A stretch of DNA of 64,000 nt from Myceligenerans crystallogenes (GTDB taxonomy: Bacteria; Actinomycetota; Actinomycetes; Actinomycetales; Cellulomonadaceae), in contig NZ_BAAANL010000010.1 of the NCBI RefSeq assembly GCF_039529775.1, positions 1 to 64,000 of the forward strand. Direction: 5' to 3'. The notes below the pieces were generated by a model, which worked only from the letters and a program-made list of their open reading frames with translations, was not told where the DNA came from and ran no database searches. A program made the position numbers and the translations under genes. Numbering within the stretch: the first letter of the stretch is position 1; the number at the start of each line of letters is the position of its first letter. This document shows, in pieces, positions 57,595-64,000 of the stretch.

Positions 57595-58767
57595 ATGTCC
57601 AACTTGACCGATCGGAGGGCCGGCCGCCTGCTGGGCGGCCCGGGGCGGGTGCCCGGGCTCGACATCGCGCGCGGTCTCGCCGTGCTCGGCATGTTCACGG
57701 CCCATGTGGGGGTGACGTCGGAGGATCTCGCCACCCTGGAGGGGTGGCTGGGGTTCGCGCACGGCCGGTCGTCGATCCTGTTCGCGACGGTGGCGGGCGT
57801 GTCGCTCGGCCTGGTCACGGGGCGGACGACGCCGCCCGAGGGTGCGGGTCTCGCCGCGGCGCGCCACGCGATCCTGGCGCGGGCCGCCGCGCTGATCGTG
57901 CTCGTCGCGTTCCTGGACCTGCTGGGAACGCGGGTGGCGCTGATCCTGGGTTTCTACGCGACGTACTTCGTGCTGGCGCTGCCCTTCCTGCGGTTGCGGC
58001 CGATGCAGCTCGCGGGGTGGGCGGCGGCGTTCGCGGTGTGCGGGCCGCCGGTCGCGTACTACGGGCCCGAGCTGCTGGCGCGGCTCGGGCTGCGGCTGCC
58101 GCGCGACGGGTCCGGTGCGTTCACCGACTTCCTGCTCACGGGGCACTACCCGGCGGTCGTGTGGATGGCGTTCGTGCTGGCGGGGCTGGCGGTGGGCCGG
58201 AGCGACCTGAGGAGCCGCAGCCTGCGGCTGGCCCTGGTCGTGACCGGGTTCGGGGCCGCGTTCCTGGCGGCGCTGGTGTCGGAGGTGATGACCGCGGGGG
58301 CGGGCGGCCGGGAGGCGATCGAGGCGAACCACGACGGGACGCTGTCCGAACGGGCGGTCGGGGGAAAGCTGGCCTGGGACGATCCGTGGCCTACCCCGGA
58401 TTACCTGTGGCTGCCCGGTCCCCACGACGACACGACGCTGGAGGCCATCGGCTCGGGCGGCTTCGCGCTGGGTGTCATCGGGCTGTGCCTGTTCGCGGGC
58501 CGGATCGGGGCCCTGGTCCTGGCGCCTCTCGCGGCGGTGGGCGCGCTGGCGCTGACGGTCTACTCGGCCCAGATCGTCGCGATCTGGGCCGTGACGGCGA
58601 GCGGCTTCGACCTCCTGGACCCGCCGACGAACGAACCGCTCGGCTGGATGGTCCTGATCGCCCTGGCCGCGGCCACGGTGTGGCGCGTCCTGTTCGGGCA
58701 GGGCCCGCTCGAGCGTGTGATGGCGGCATGGGTCCGCTGGGCGACGGGCACGCCGCGTGTGAGGTAG
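57595..58767 (+). CDS. DUF418/HGSNAT-like acyltransferase-type membrane protein
   Basis: This 390-aa protein with about ten hydrophobic helices begins after a short basic stretch with RVPGLDIARGLAVLGMFTAHV. That is the motif of DUF418 and heparan-alpha-glucosaminide acetyltransferase-like membrane proteins, which move acyl groups across the membrane. A loop at ~245-290 with LAWDDPWPTPDYLW is extracytoplasmic. The ATG at 57595 is 7 nt after GAAGAT (leaderless); ATG 57586 is an alternative. An 11-bp hairpin follows (58772-58808). Confidence 0.8.
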   Translation: MSNLTDRRAGRLLGGPGRVPGLDIARGLAVLGMFTAHVGVTSEDLATLEGWLGFAHGRSSILFATVAGVSLGLVTGRTTPPEGAGLAAARHAILARAAALIVLVAFLDLLGTRVALILGFYATYFVLALPFLRLRPMQLAGWAAAFAVCGPPVAYYGPELLARLGLRLPRDGSGAFTDFLLTGHYPAVVWMAFVLAGLAVGRSDLRSRSLRLALVVTGFGAAFLAALVSEVMTAGAGGREAIEANHDGTLSERAVGGKLAWDDPWPTPDYLWLPGPHDDTTLEAIGSGGFALGVIGLCLFAGRIGALVLAPLAAVGALALTVYSAQIVAIWAVTASGFDLLDPPTNEPLGWMVLIALAAATVWRVLFGQGPLERVMAAWVRWATGTPRVR

Positions 58768-58771
58768 CGCG

Positions 58772-58808
58772 GCCGGTGCCCGGGGTAGGTCCTGCCTCGG
58801 GCACCGGC
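58772..58808 (+). terminator. hairpin after the DUF418-like gene
   Basis: GCCGGTGCCCG (58772-58782) pairs perfectly with CGGGCACCGGC (58798-58808) across a 15-nt loop, just before the next leaderless promoter. Confidence 0.65.
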
Positions 58809-58836
58809 GCGTCAGGGCGGCCCGTAGCCTTGGTCC

Positions 58837-59799
58837 GTGAGATCTGGTCCGGTCGCCGTGAGCGTGCTGGCCGCCGGCGAACGGCGGGCGGCGGCCGGCG
58901 CGCACCTGCGGCGGGCCGACGCCCTGACCGCGGTGTGGCGCGAGGCGCGCGAGGCCGGGCGGAAGCACGCGATCGAGGACTTCCTGTTCACGTACTACCC
59001 CACCCGGATGAGCCACCTGCGGCGGTGGCATCCCGGGGCCGGGGTGGTACTGGCCGACGACGACGGCGACGGCGACCGCGGCATCGGCGGTGCCGGCGCA
59101 CCGCGGGACGACGACGAGCTCGCGGGCCCGGCCGACCCCGGGCCGCCCGGAGCCGGGTGGCGCTGGTACACGCGCGTCCCGGCGGGCGTGACCCTCGACC
59201 GGGAGGCGTTCCTGGCCGAGCGGGGCGACGCCGTCCGGTACCTGCGGGAGCTGCTGGCGGCGACTACGTCGCGGGCGGGGACGTTCGGCTGCTTCGGGCT
59301 GCACGAGTGGGCGATGGTCTACCGCGACAAGGAGGCCGGGCGGGACCACCGGCACCCGCTGCCCCTGCGGCTGGGGCACGCCGGGACCGACGCCGTCGTC
59401 GAATCACACCCCGTGCGGTGCTCGCACTTCGACGCCTACCGGTTCTTCACGCCCGAGGCGCGCGACCGCAACGCCCTGCGCCCCACGCGCGCGACGCAGC
59501 CCGCCCTGGAACAGCCCGGCTGCCTGCACGCCAACATGGACCTGTACAAGTGGTGCCTGAAGCTCGGGCCGGCGGTCCCGGGGGACCTGCTGCTCGACGC
59601 GTTCGAGCTGGCCCGGGACATCCGGTACACCGACATGGCGGCCTCGCCGTACGACGTTTCGGGGTACGGCGTCGCGGCGGTGGCGATCGAGACGCCGGAG
59701 GGCAAGGCGGAGTACGTCCGCCGCCAGCGGGACTTCGCGGAGCGGGCGGCGGGGATCCGCGCCCGGCTCGTCGCGGTCTGCGACCTGCTCGCCGTGTGA
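58837..59799 (+). CDS. actinobacterial protein usually labelled 3-methyladenine DNA glycosylase
   Basis: This 320-aa protein has the conserved start HAIEDFLFTYYPTRMSHLRRWHPGAGV, the middle TFGCFGLHEWAMVYRD and HFDAYRFFTPEARDRNALRPTRATQPALEQPGCLHANMDLYKW. I recognise these as the family that databases name 3-methyladenine DNA glycosylase, but I see no helix-hairpin-helix or AAG-type glycosylase motif, so the function is uncertain. An Asp/Gly-rich insertion lies at ~73-105. The GTG is leaderless, 6 nt after TAGCCT. Confidence 0.7.
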   Translation: MRSGPVAVSVLAAGERRAAAGAHLRRADALTAVWREAREAGRKHAIEDFLFTYYPTRMSHLRRWHPGAGVVLADDDGDGDRGIGGAGAPRDDDELAGPADPGPPGAGWRWYTRVPAGVTLDREAFLAERGDAVRYLRELLAATTSRAGTFGCFGLHEWAMVYRDKEAGRDHRHPLPLRLGHAGTDAVVESHPVRCSHFDAYRFFTPEARDRNALRPTRATQPALEQPGCLHANMDLYKWCLKLGPAVPGDLLLDAFELARDIRYTDMAASPYDVSGYGVAAVAIETPEGKAEYVRRQRDFAERAAGIRARLVAVCDLLAV

Positions 59800-59825
59800 C
59801 GAGCTGCTGCCGCGCGGCGTGCCGG

Positions 59826-59841
59826 CCGGCCGATCGGCCGG
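59826..59841. terminator. perfect palindrome before the FAH-family gene
   Basis: CCGGCCGATCGGCCGG is a perfect 16-bp palindrome, embedded in a wider GTGCCGG...CCGGCAC inverted repeat. It probably terminates the preceding gene. Confidence 0.45.
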
Positions 59842-59877
59842 TCCGCGGCGGCGTCGTCCGGCACGTAGATTGGGCGC

Positions 59878-60660
59878 GTGCGTATCGCTCGATTCACCAC
59901 CGGAGATGATCCCAGGTTCGGACTCGTGCAGACCGAGGGGGACAAGACCTTTCTCGCCGTGCTCGGCGGGGATCCGCTGTACATGCCGGCGATGCCGACC
60001 GGCGAGCGCGTCGAGCTGGGCGACGGCGTCCGGCTGCTCGCGCCCGTGATCCCGCGGTCGAAGATCGTCGCGGTCGGCAAGAACTACGCCGCGCACGCCG
60101 CGGAGATGGGCGGCGAGGTCCCGGCCAGCCCGCTGCTGTTCTTCAAGCCGAACACCGCGGTCATCGGGCCGGACGACCCGATCGTGCTGCCCGACTTCTC
60201 CGACGAGATCAGCTACGAGGCCGAGCTCGCCGTCGTCATCGGCAAGGTGTGCAAGGAGGTGCCCGAGGAACACGCGGCGTCGTACGTCCTGGGGTACACG
60301 GTCGCGAACGACGTGACCGCGCGGGACGCGCAGCGCACCGACGGGCAGTGGGCGCGCGCGAAGGGTTTCGACGGGTCGTGCCCCCTGGGTCCGTGGATCG
60401 ACACGGACCTCGACCCGGAGGACGTCGGCGTGATGTCCCGGCTCAACGGCGAGACGAAGCAGGACGGCCGCACGCGCGACCTCGTGTTCGACGTGCCGTT
60501 CCTGGTCTCGTACATCTCGCAGGCGATGACGCTGCTGCCGGGCGACGTGATCCTCACGGGTACGCCCGCCGGGGTCGGCCTGATGGACCACGGCGATCGC
60601 GTCGAGTGCGAGGTCGAGGGCCTGGGCGTGCTGGCCAACCCGGTGCTGCGCCGGAACTGA
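59878..60660 (+). CDS. fumarylacetoacetate hydrolase-family protein
   Basis: This 260-aa FAH-fold protein has KIVAVGKNYAAHAAEMG, PLLFFKPNTAVIGPDDPIVLP, the metal-binding ISYEAELAVVIGK (Glu pair), YTVANDVTARDAQ and LTGTPAGVGLMDHGD. It probably acts as an acylpyruvate hydrolase or oxaloacetate decarboxylase. This gene sits just before gltX in many actinobacteria, and does so here. The GTG is leaderless, 6 nt after TAGATT (59866-59871). Confidence 0.92.
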   Translation: MRIARFTTGDDPRFGLVQTEGDKTFLAVLGGDPLYMPAMPTGERVELGDGVRLLAPVIPRSKIVAVGKNYAAHAAEMGGEVPASPLLFFKPNTAVIGPDDPIVLPDFSDEISYEAELAVVIGKVCKEVPEEHAASYVLGYTVANDVTARDAQRTDGQWARAKGFDGSCPLGPWIDTDLDPEDVGVMSRLNGETKQDGRTRDLVFDVPFLVSYISQAMTLLPGDVILTGTPAGVGLMDHGDRVECEVEGLGVLANPVLRRN

Positions 60661-60787
60661 CGGGCTCCGTCCCGCCGTTCCCGGGCAGCGCCTCCCCGGG
60701 TGCGGCAGGGCCCCGGGACGCCGTCCGGCGGCGCCGGCTGTGGAAAACCTCCGGGCTCCGCGGGTGCGCACGATTAGGCTGGAGCCC

Positions 60788-62206
60788 GTGACTTCCTCGA
60801 CCTCCGTCCGCGTCCGATTCGCCCCCTCGCCCACCGGCATGTTCCATGTCGGCGGCGCGCGCTCCGCGCTGTTCAACTGGGCGGTGGCGAAGCAGTCCGA
60901 CGGCGGTGTCTTCGTGCTGCGCATCGAGGACACCGACGCGTCCCGCAACCAGCCCGAATGGGTCGACGGGATCCTGTCCGCGATGGAGTCGCTGGGCATC
61001 ACCGCGAGCGACCCGGCGTTCGAGGGGCCGTACTACCAGTCGGAGAACGCGGGCCTGCAGAAGGAGGCCGCCGCCAAGCTGTACGCCGAGGGCAGGGCGT
61101 ACTACTGCGACTGCACCCGCGACGACGTCGCCGCCCGCACCGGCAACGCGCAGACCGGCTACGACGGCCACTGCCGCGACCGCGGCCTGGAGCAGGCCGA
61201 GGGCCGCGCGCTGCGCTTCCGCACGCCGGACGACGGCGAGACGCAGGTGATCGACCTGATCCGCGGCAACCCGTCCTTCCCGAACGCGACGCTGGAGGAC
61301 TTCGTCATCGCGCGCGGCAACGGGTCGCCCGTGTTCCTGCTCGCCAACGTCGTCGACGACGTGGACGAGAAGATCACGCACGTCATCCGCGGCGAGGAGC
61401 ACCTGCCCAACACGCCCAAGCAGCAGCTGCTGTGGGAGGCGCTCGGCGCGACGCCGCCCACCTGGGCGCACCTGCCCGTCATCGTCAACGAGAAGCGGCA
61501 GAAGCTCTCCAAGCGCCGCGACAAGGTGGCCCTCGAGGACTACCTGGCCGACGGCGTGCTGCCCGCCGCGATGGTCAACTACCTCATGCTGCTGGGCTGG
61601 GCCCCGGGCAACGACGAGGAGATCCTGCCGTTCGACGAGCTGGTGCGCCGGTTCCGCATCGAGGACGTCAACTCGTCCTCGGCGTTCTTCGACCTGAAGA
61701 AGCTCACGGCGTTCAACGGCGAGTACATCCGGGCGCTGCCCCTGGACGAGTTCAAGACCGCCTGCGCCCCCTACCTCACCGCGCCCCACGCGCCCTGGAC
61801 CCCCGAGCAGTTCGACGCCGCCGCGTTCGACGCCGTCGCGGAGCTCGCCCAGACGCGCGTCGCGCTGCTGGGCGAGATCACCGGCAACGTCGACTTCCTG
61901 TTCCTCGACGAGCCCGTCTTCGACCAGGATTCCTGGGACAAGGCGATGAAGGGCGACGCCGCCGCGTTGCTCGCCGACATGCGGGCGGCGCTCGCGGACG
62001 CGACGTGGGAGGCGGAGCCGCTCAAGGAGCTCGTGACGGCGGTCGGGGAGAAGCACGGGCTGAAGCTGGGCAAGGCGCAGGCCCCGGTGCGCGTGGCGGT
62101 GACCGGCCGCCGGATCGGGCTGCCGCTCTTCGAGTCGCTGGAGGTGCTCGGGCGGGAGCGGACGCTGGCCCGCGTGGACGCGGCGATCGTCCGGCTCGGC
62201 GCATGA
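60788..62206 (+). CDS. gltX: glutamyl-tRNA synthetase
   Basis: This 472-aa class Ib synthetase has the HIGH-type motif FHVGGAR (His20-Arg25), FVLRIEDTD, and KLSKR (239-243) as the KMSKS equivalent. A CxC...Y...C zinc-binding knuckle is visible (Cys107, Cys109, Tyr125, Cys129). The more familiar actinobacterial GluRS begins with a CPSPTGTPHVG-type motif, so this is a different subtype in the usual locus. With gatCAB in the window it is expected to be non-discriminating and make Glu-tRNA(Gln). The GTG at 60788 is 7 nt after TAGGCT and preferred over the upstream start at 60740. Confidence 0.94.
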   Translation: MTSSTSVRVRFAPSPTGMFHVGGARSALFNWAVAKQSDGGVFVLRIEDTDASRNQPEWVDGILSAMESLGITASDPAFEGPYYQSENAGLQKEAAAKLYAEGRAYYCDCTRDDVAARTGNAQTGYDGHCRDRGLEQAEGRALRFRTPDDGETQVIDLIRGNPSFPNATLEDFVIARGNGSPVFLLANVVDDVDEKITHVIRGEEHLPNTPKQQLLWEALGATPPTWAHLPVIVNEKRQKLSKRRDKVALEDYLADGVLPAAMVNYLMLLGWAPGNDEEILPFDELVRRFRIEDVNSSSAFFDLKKLTAFNGEYIRALPLDEFKTACAPYLTAPHAPWTPEQFDAAAFDAVAELAQTRVALLGEITGNVDFLFLDEPVFDQDSWDKAMKGDAAALLADMRAALADATWEAEPLKELVTAVGEKHGLKLGKAQAPVRVAVTGRRIGLPLFESLEVLGRERTLARVDAAIVRLGA

Positions 62207-63222
62207 CGGCGGTCGAGACCGGCGGGGTCGGCGTGGTGGCGCCGCCGCCGGCGTCCGGGCGCCCGGGCGTGGCCGGGCTCAGCTACCCGCAGGCCTGGCG
62301 GGGCTCCGCGCGGTACCGCTGGTGGCGGCCGCTGCTCGCGCTGGCCGTGATGGCCGGCGGGGGCGTGGTGTTCTTCGTGTTCTCGGGGTTGTCGCAGATC
62401 GGCGCGTGGGCCGCGTACAACCTGCCTGGGTTCCTCGCCGCGATGAGCTCCACGGACACCGGGGGCGTGCTGGAGGACGCCGCGTGGCTCGTGTCGCCCC
62501 TGGGCATGCTGTCCACGAACATCGCGCTCGGGATCCCGATCCCGTTCGCGATGCTTGCCGCCCTCGTCGCCGCCGGGAGCGCCGGGGTCGCGTCCTCGGT
62601 GACCGGCCGGCTGCGGTGGGGCCTGATGCTCGGCGCGGCCGTGACCACGATCCTCGTGCTGGTGCCGCTCGGGTTCGCGATGGAGGCCGTGGCGCCGTCG
62701 TCCGGCGAGAGCCTGACGATCGCGCCCGAGGCCGGCTGGCAGCTCCTGGCGGTCGTGATCCTGCTGACGACGCCGTTGCAGGCGGCCGGTGAGGAGTACT
62801 TCTTCCGGGGCTGGCTGACCCAGGTGGTGGGCGCGTGGTGCCGGCCGGCCTGGCTCGCCGTCGTGCTGCCGATGCTGGTCTCGGCGACGTTGTTCGCGCT
62901 CGCCCACGGGGTGCAGAACCCGTGGCTGTTCGGGGACCGGTTCTTCTTCGGGATCGTGGCGAGCCTGCTCGTGTGGCGCACCGGCGGGCTGGAGTGCGCC
63001 GTCGCGCTGCACGTGGTGAACAACCTGTTCGCCTTCGGCGCGGCGATCGCGACCGGGACGATGGAGGAGTCGCTGCTGATCACCGAGGTGGAGCCGCTGT
63101 CCGGCATCCTGAGCATGACCGGCACCGCGGTGACCGCGCTGGTGTTGCTCGGCTTCGCCCGCTGGCGCACGGCGCAGCGGCTGACCGCGGTGGCGCGGGA
63201 AGGAGGGCTCGCTCATGGCTGA
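62203..63222 (+). CDS. CPBP-family intramembrane metalloprotease
   Basis: This 339-aa polytopic protein has the CPBP catalytic motifs EExxxR (Glu197, Glu198, Arg202 in GEEYFFRG), FALAHG (His235) and HVVNN (His270, Asn274) in adjacent helices. Such proteins cleave within the membrane (CAAX-like). The ATG overlaps the gltX stop (ATGA), and its end overlaps the HAD gene by 8 nt, so the three are one transcript. Target unknown. Confidence 0.9.
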   Translation: MTAVETGGVGVVAPPPASGRPGVAGLSYPQAWRGSARYRWWRPLLALAVMAGGGVVFFVFSGLSQIGAWAAYNLPGFLAAMSSTDTGGVLEDAAWLVSPLGMLSTNIALGIPIPFAMLAALVAAGSAGVASSVTGRLRWGLMLGAAVTTILVLVPLGFAMEAVAPSSGESLTIAPEAGWQLLAVVILLTTPLQAAGEEYFFRGWLTQVVGAWCRPAWLAVVLPMLVSATLFALAHGVQNPWLFGDRFFFGIVASLLVWRTGGLECAVALHVVNNLFAFGAAIATGTMEESLLITEVEPLSGILSMTGTAVTALVLLGFARWRTAQRLTAVAREGGLAHG

Positions 63223-63994
63223 CCTGGACGGTGTCCTGTTCGATGTCGACGACACCCTGGTCGACACGCGCGCGGCGTTCGCGCGGTCGCTGCGGGCGAT
63301 CCAGGAGCGCTATCTCCCGGGCGCGAGCCTGGAGCAGATGCTGCACCAGTGGCGCTCGGATCCGGGGGGCTGGTACCGCCGGTACACGCGCGGCGAGGTC
63401 GATCACCTCACGCAGCGCCGGCACCGCGCGGCGTACCTGCACGAGACCTTCGGCGGCGAGCCCGTGACCGAGGAGTCCTTCGCCGCGTGGGACGAGCTGT
63501 TCTGGGGCACCTTCGAGCGGTCCTGGACGGCGTTCGACGACGCCGCGCCGGCCCTGGCGGCGGCGCGTGCCGCCGGCCTGCGGGTGGGCGTCGTGACGAA
63601 CGCCGCCGTCGAGCTGCAGGAGCGGAAGCTGGCGGCGGTCGGGCTCACGGACCTGCCGGTGCTGGTGGGGGTGGACACGCTCGGCTTCGGGAAGCCCGAC
63701 GCGCGCGTGTTCGCCGAGGGAGCCCGGCTGCTGGGGACCGATCCGGCGCGCACCGCGTACGTCGGGGACGAGCCCGAGGTAGATGCCGTGGGCGCGCGCG
63801 ACGCGGGGCTGCGCGGCGTCTGGCTCGCCCGGCCCGGCGTCCGGAAGCGCAGTCACGAGACGCAGGGCGACGAGGAGCTGAGGTTGTCCGGGATCGCCGT
63901 CATCGGGACGCTCGCCGAGCTGCCGCAGGCGCTCGGCACGGGTCCGGGGGATCCCGCGGCGCGACCGGCGGCGCGTTCGGCGACGGGCGCGTGA
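63215..63994 (+). CDS. HAD-superfamily hydrolase
   Basis: This 259-aa HAD subfamily IA phosphatase-like protein has the nucleophile motif DVDDTLVDT (Asp10 and Asp12), motif II VVTNAA (~127), Lys in FGKPDARVF (~153) and motif IV GDEPEVDAVGARDAG (~181). GGAGGG precedes the ATG. The C-terminal ~20 residues are Ala/Pro-rich. Substrate unknown. The stop is at 63994, so the gene is complete. Confidence 0.9.
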   Translation: MADLDGVLFDVDDTLVDTRAAFARSLRAIQERYLPGASLEQMLHQWRSDPGGWYRRYTRGEVDHLTQRRHRAAYLHETFGGEPVTEESFAAWDELFWGTFERSWTAFDDAAPALAAARAAGLRVGVVTNAAVELQERKLAAVGLTDLPVLVGVDTLGFGKPDARVFAEGARLLGTDPARTAYVGDEPEVDAVGARDAGLRGVWLARPGVRKRSHETQGDEELRLSGIAVIGTLAELPQALGTGPGDPAARPAARSATGA

Positions 63995-64000
63995 CATATC

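Noticed and set aside
58837..59799. Confident assignment as a DNA glycosylase
   Set aside because: Only the customary database label supports it; no helix-hairpin-helix or AAG/Tag catalytic motif is visible.

Overview
The window is about 73% GC by eye, is packed with ATGA/GTGA-coupled operons, and has many genes that begin 6-7 nt after a TANNNT -10 hexamer with no Shine-Dalgarno sequence. Together with GatCAB, EcfT-type transporters, an actinobacterial-type KARI and a CBM5/12-tagged chitin LPMO, this points to a high-GC actinobacterium. Promicromonosporaceae or Cellulomonadaceae (Micrococcales) is my inference. Position 1 lies in the 3' end of a 5S rRNA, so an rrn operon sits just upstream and the window is chromosomal. 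I see no prophage, IS element, tRNA or CRISPR array.

Layout: 1-120, 5S end and terminators. 239-4151, gatC-gatA-gatB-acetyltransferase. 4248-8191, DoxX protein and an ECF vitamin/metal-type transporter (T, fused ATPase, YkoE-like S subunit) preceded by a DtxR/IdeR-like iron box. 8347-10203, ilvD. 10219-12928, a three-gene ABC-2 exporter. 12966-23794, a specialised-metabolism region: cytochrome P450, QorB-like reductase with its HxlR regulator, OleA-like ketosynthase, GT2 glycosyltransferase, second P450, Cys-rich YidD, OleC-like AMP ligase carrying an in-frame tandem repeat, OleD-like reductase and a RibD-domain reductase. No OleB is visible, which makes a beta-lactone-type product conceivable. 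23911-24669, an orphan membrane protein. 24769-28521, the attenuator-controlled ilvB-ilvN-ilvC locus. 28558-34620, DMT exporter, ASCH protein and a PadR-ABC-FtsX operon. 34780-37092, ilvE and leuB.

37155-44610 is a seven-gene, fully overlapping operon: inositol-3-phosphate synthase, EboC-like prenyltransferase, sugar isomerase, EboA, TatD hydrolase, EboE and a phosphodiesterase. This is an actinobacterial version of the ebo (edb) metabolite-traffic cluster. 44821-46661 is cimA with its own isoleucine leader peptide and terminator. 46713-50043 is a divergent MurNAc/GlcNAc catabolic locus (RpiR regulator, BadF/BadG-type kinase, murQ). The remainder is mostly housekeeping: YbaK, YggS, YccF, a DUF3516 Ski2-like helicase, an APH-type kinase, a secreted chitin LPMO, a methyltransferase, an acyltransferase-like membrane protein, a putative DNA glycosylase, an FAH-family enzyme, gltX, a CPBP protease and a HAD hydrolase.

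Two themes tie the region together. First, branched-chain amino acid synthesis is spread over ilvD, ilvBNC, ilvE, leuB and cimA, with two leader-peptide attenuators and an inverted repeat at leuB; leuA and leuCD are not here. Second, glutaminyl-tRNA formation has its amidotransferase (gatCAB) at one end and a glutamyl-tRNA synthetase at the other. The most unusual features are the OleB-less Ole-like cluster, the ebo operon, and a dispersed nested palindrome present at 17930-18019 and 34624-34717.
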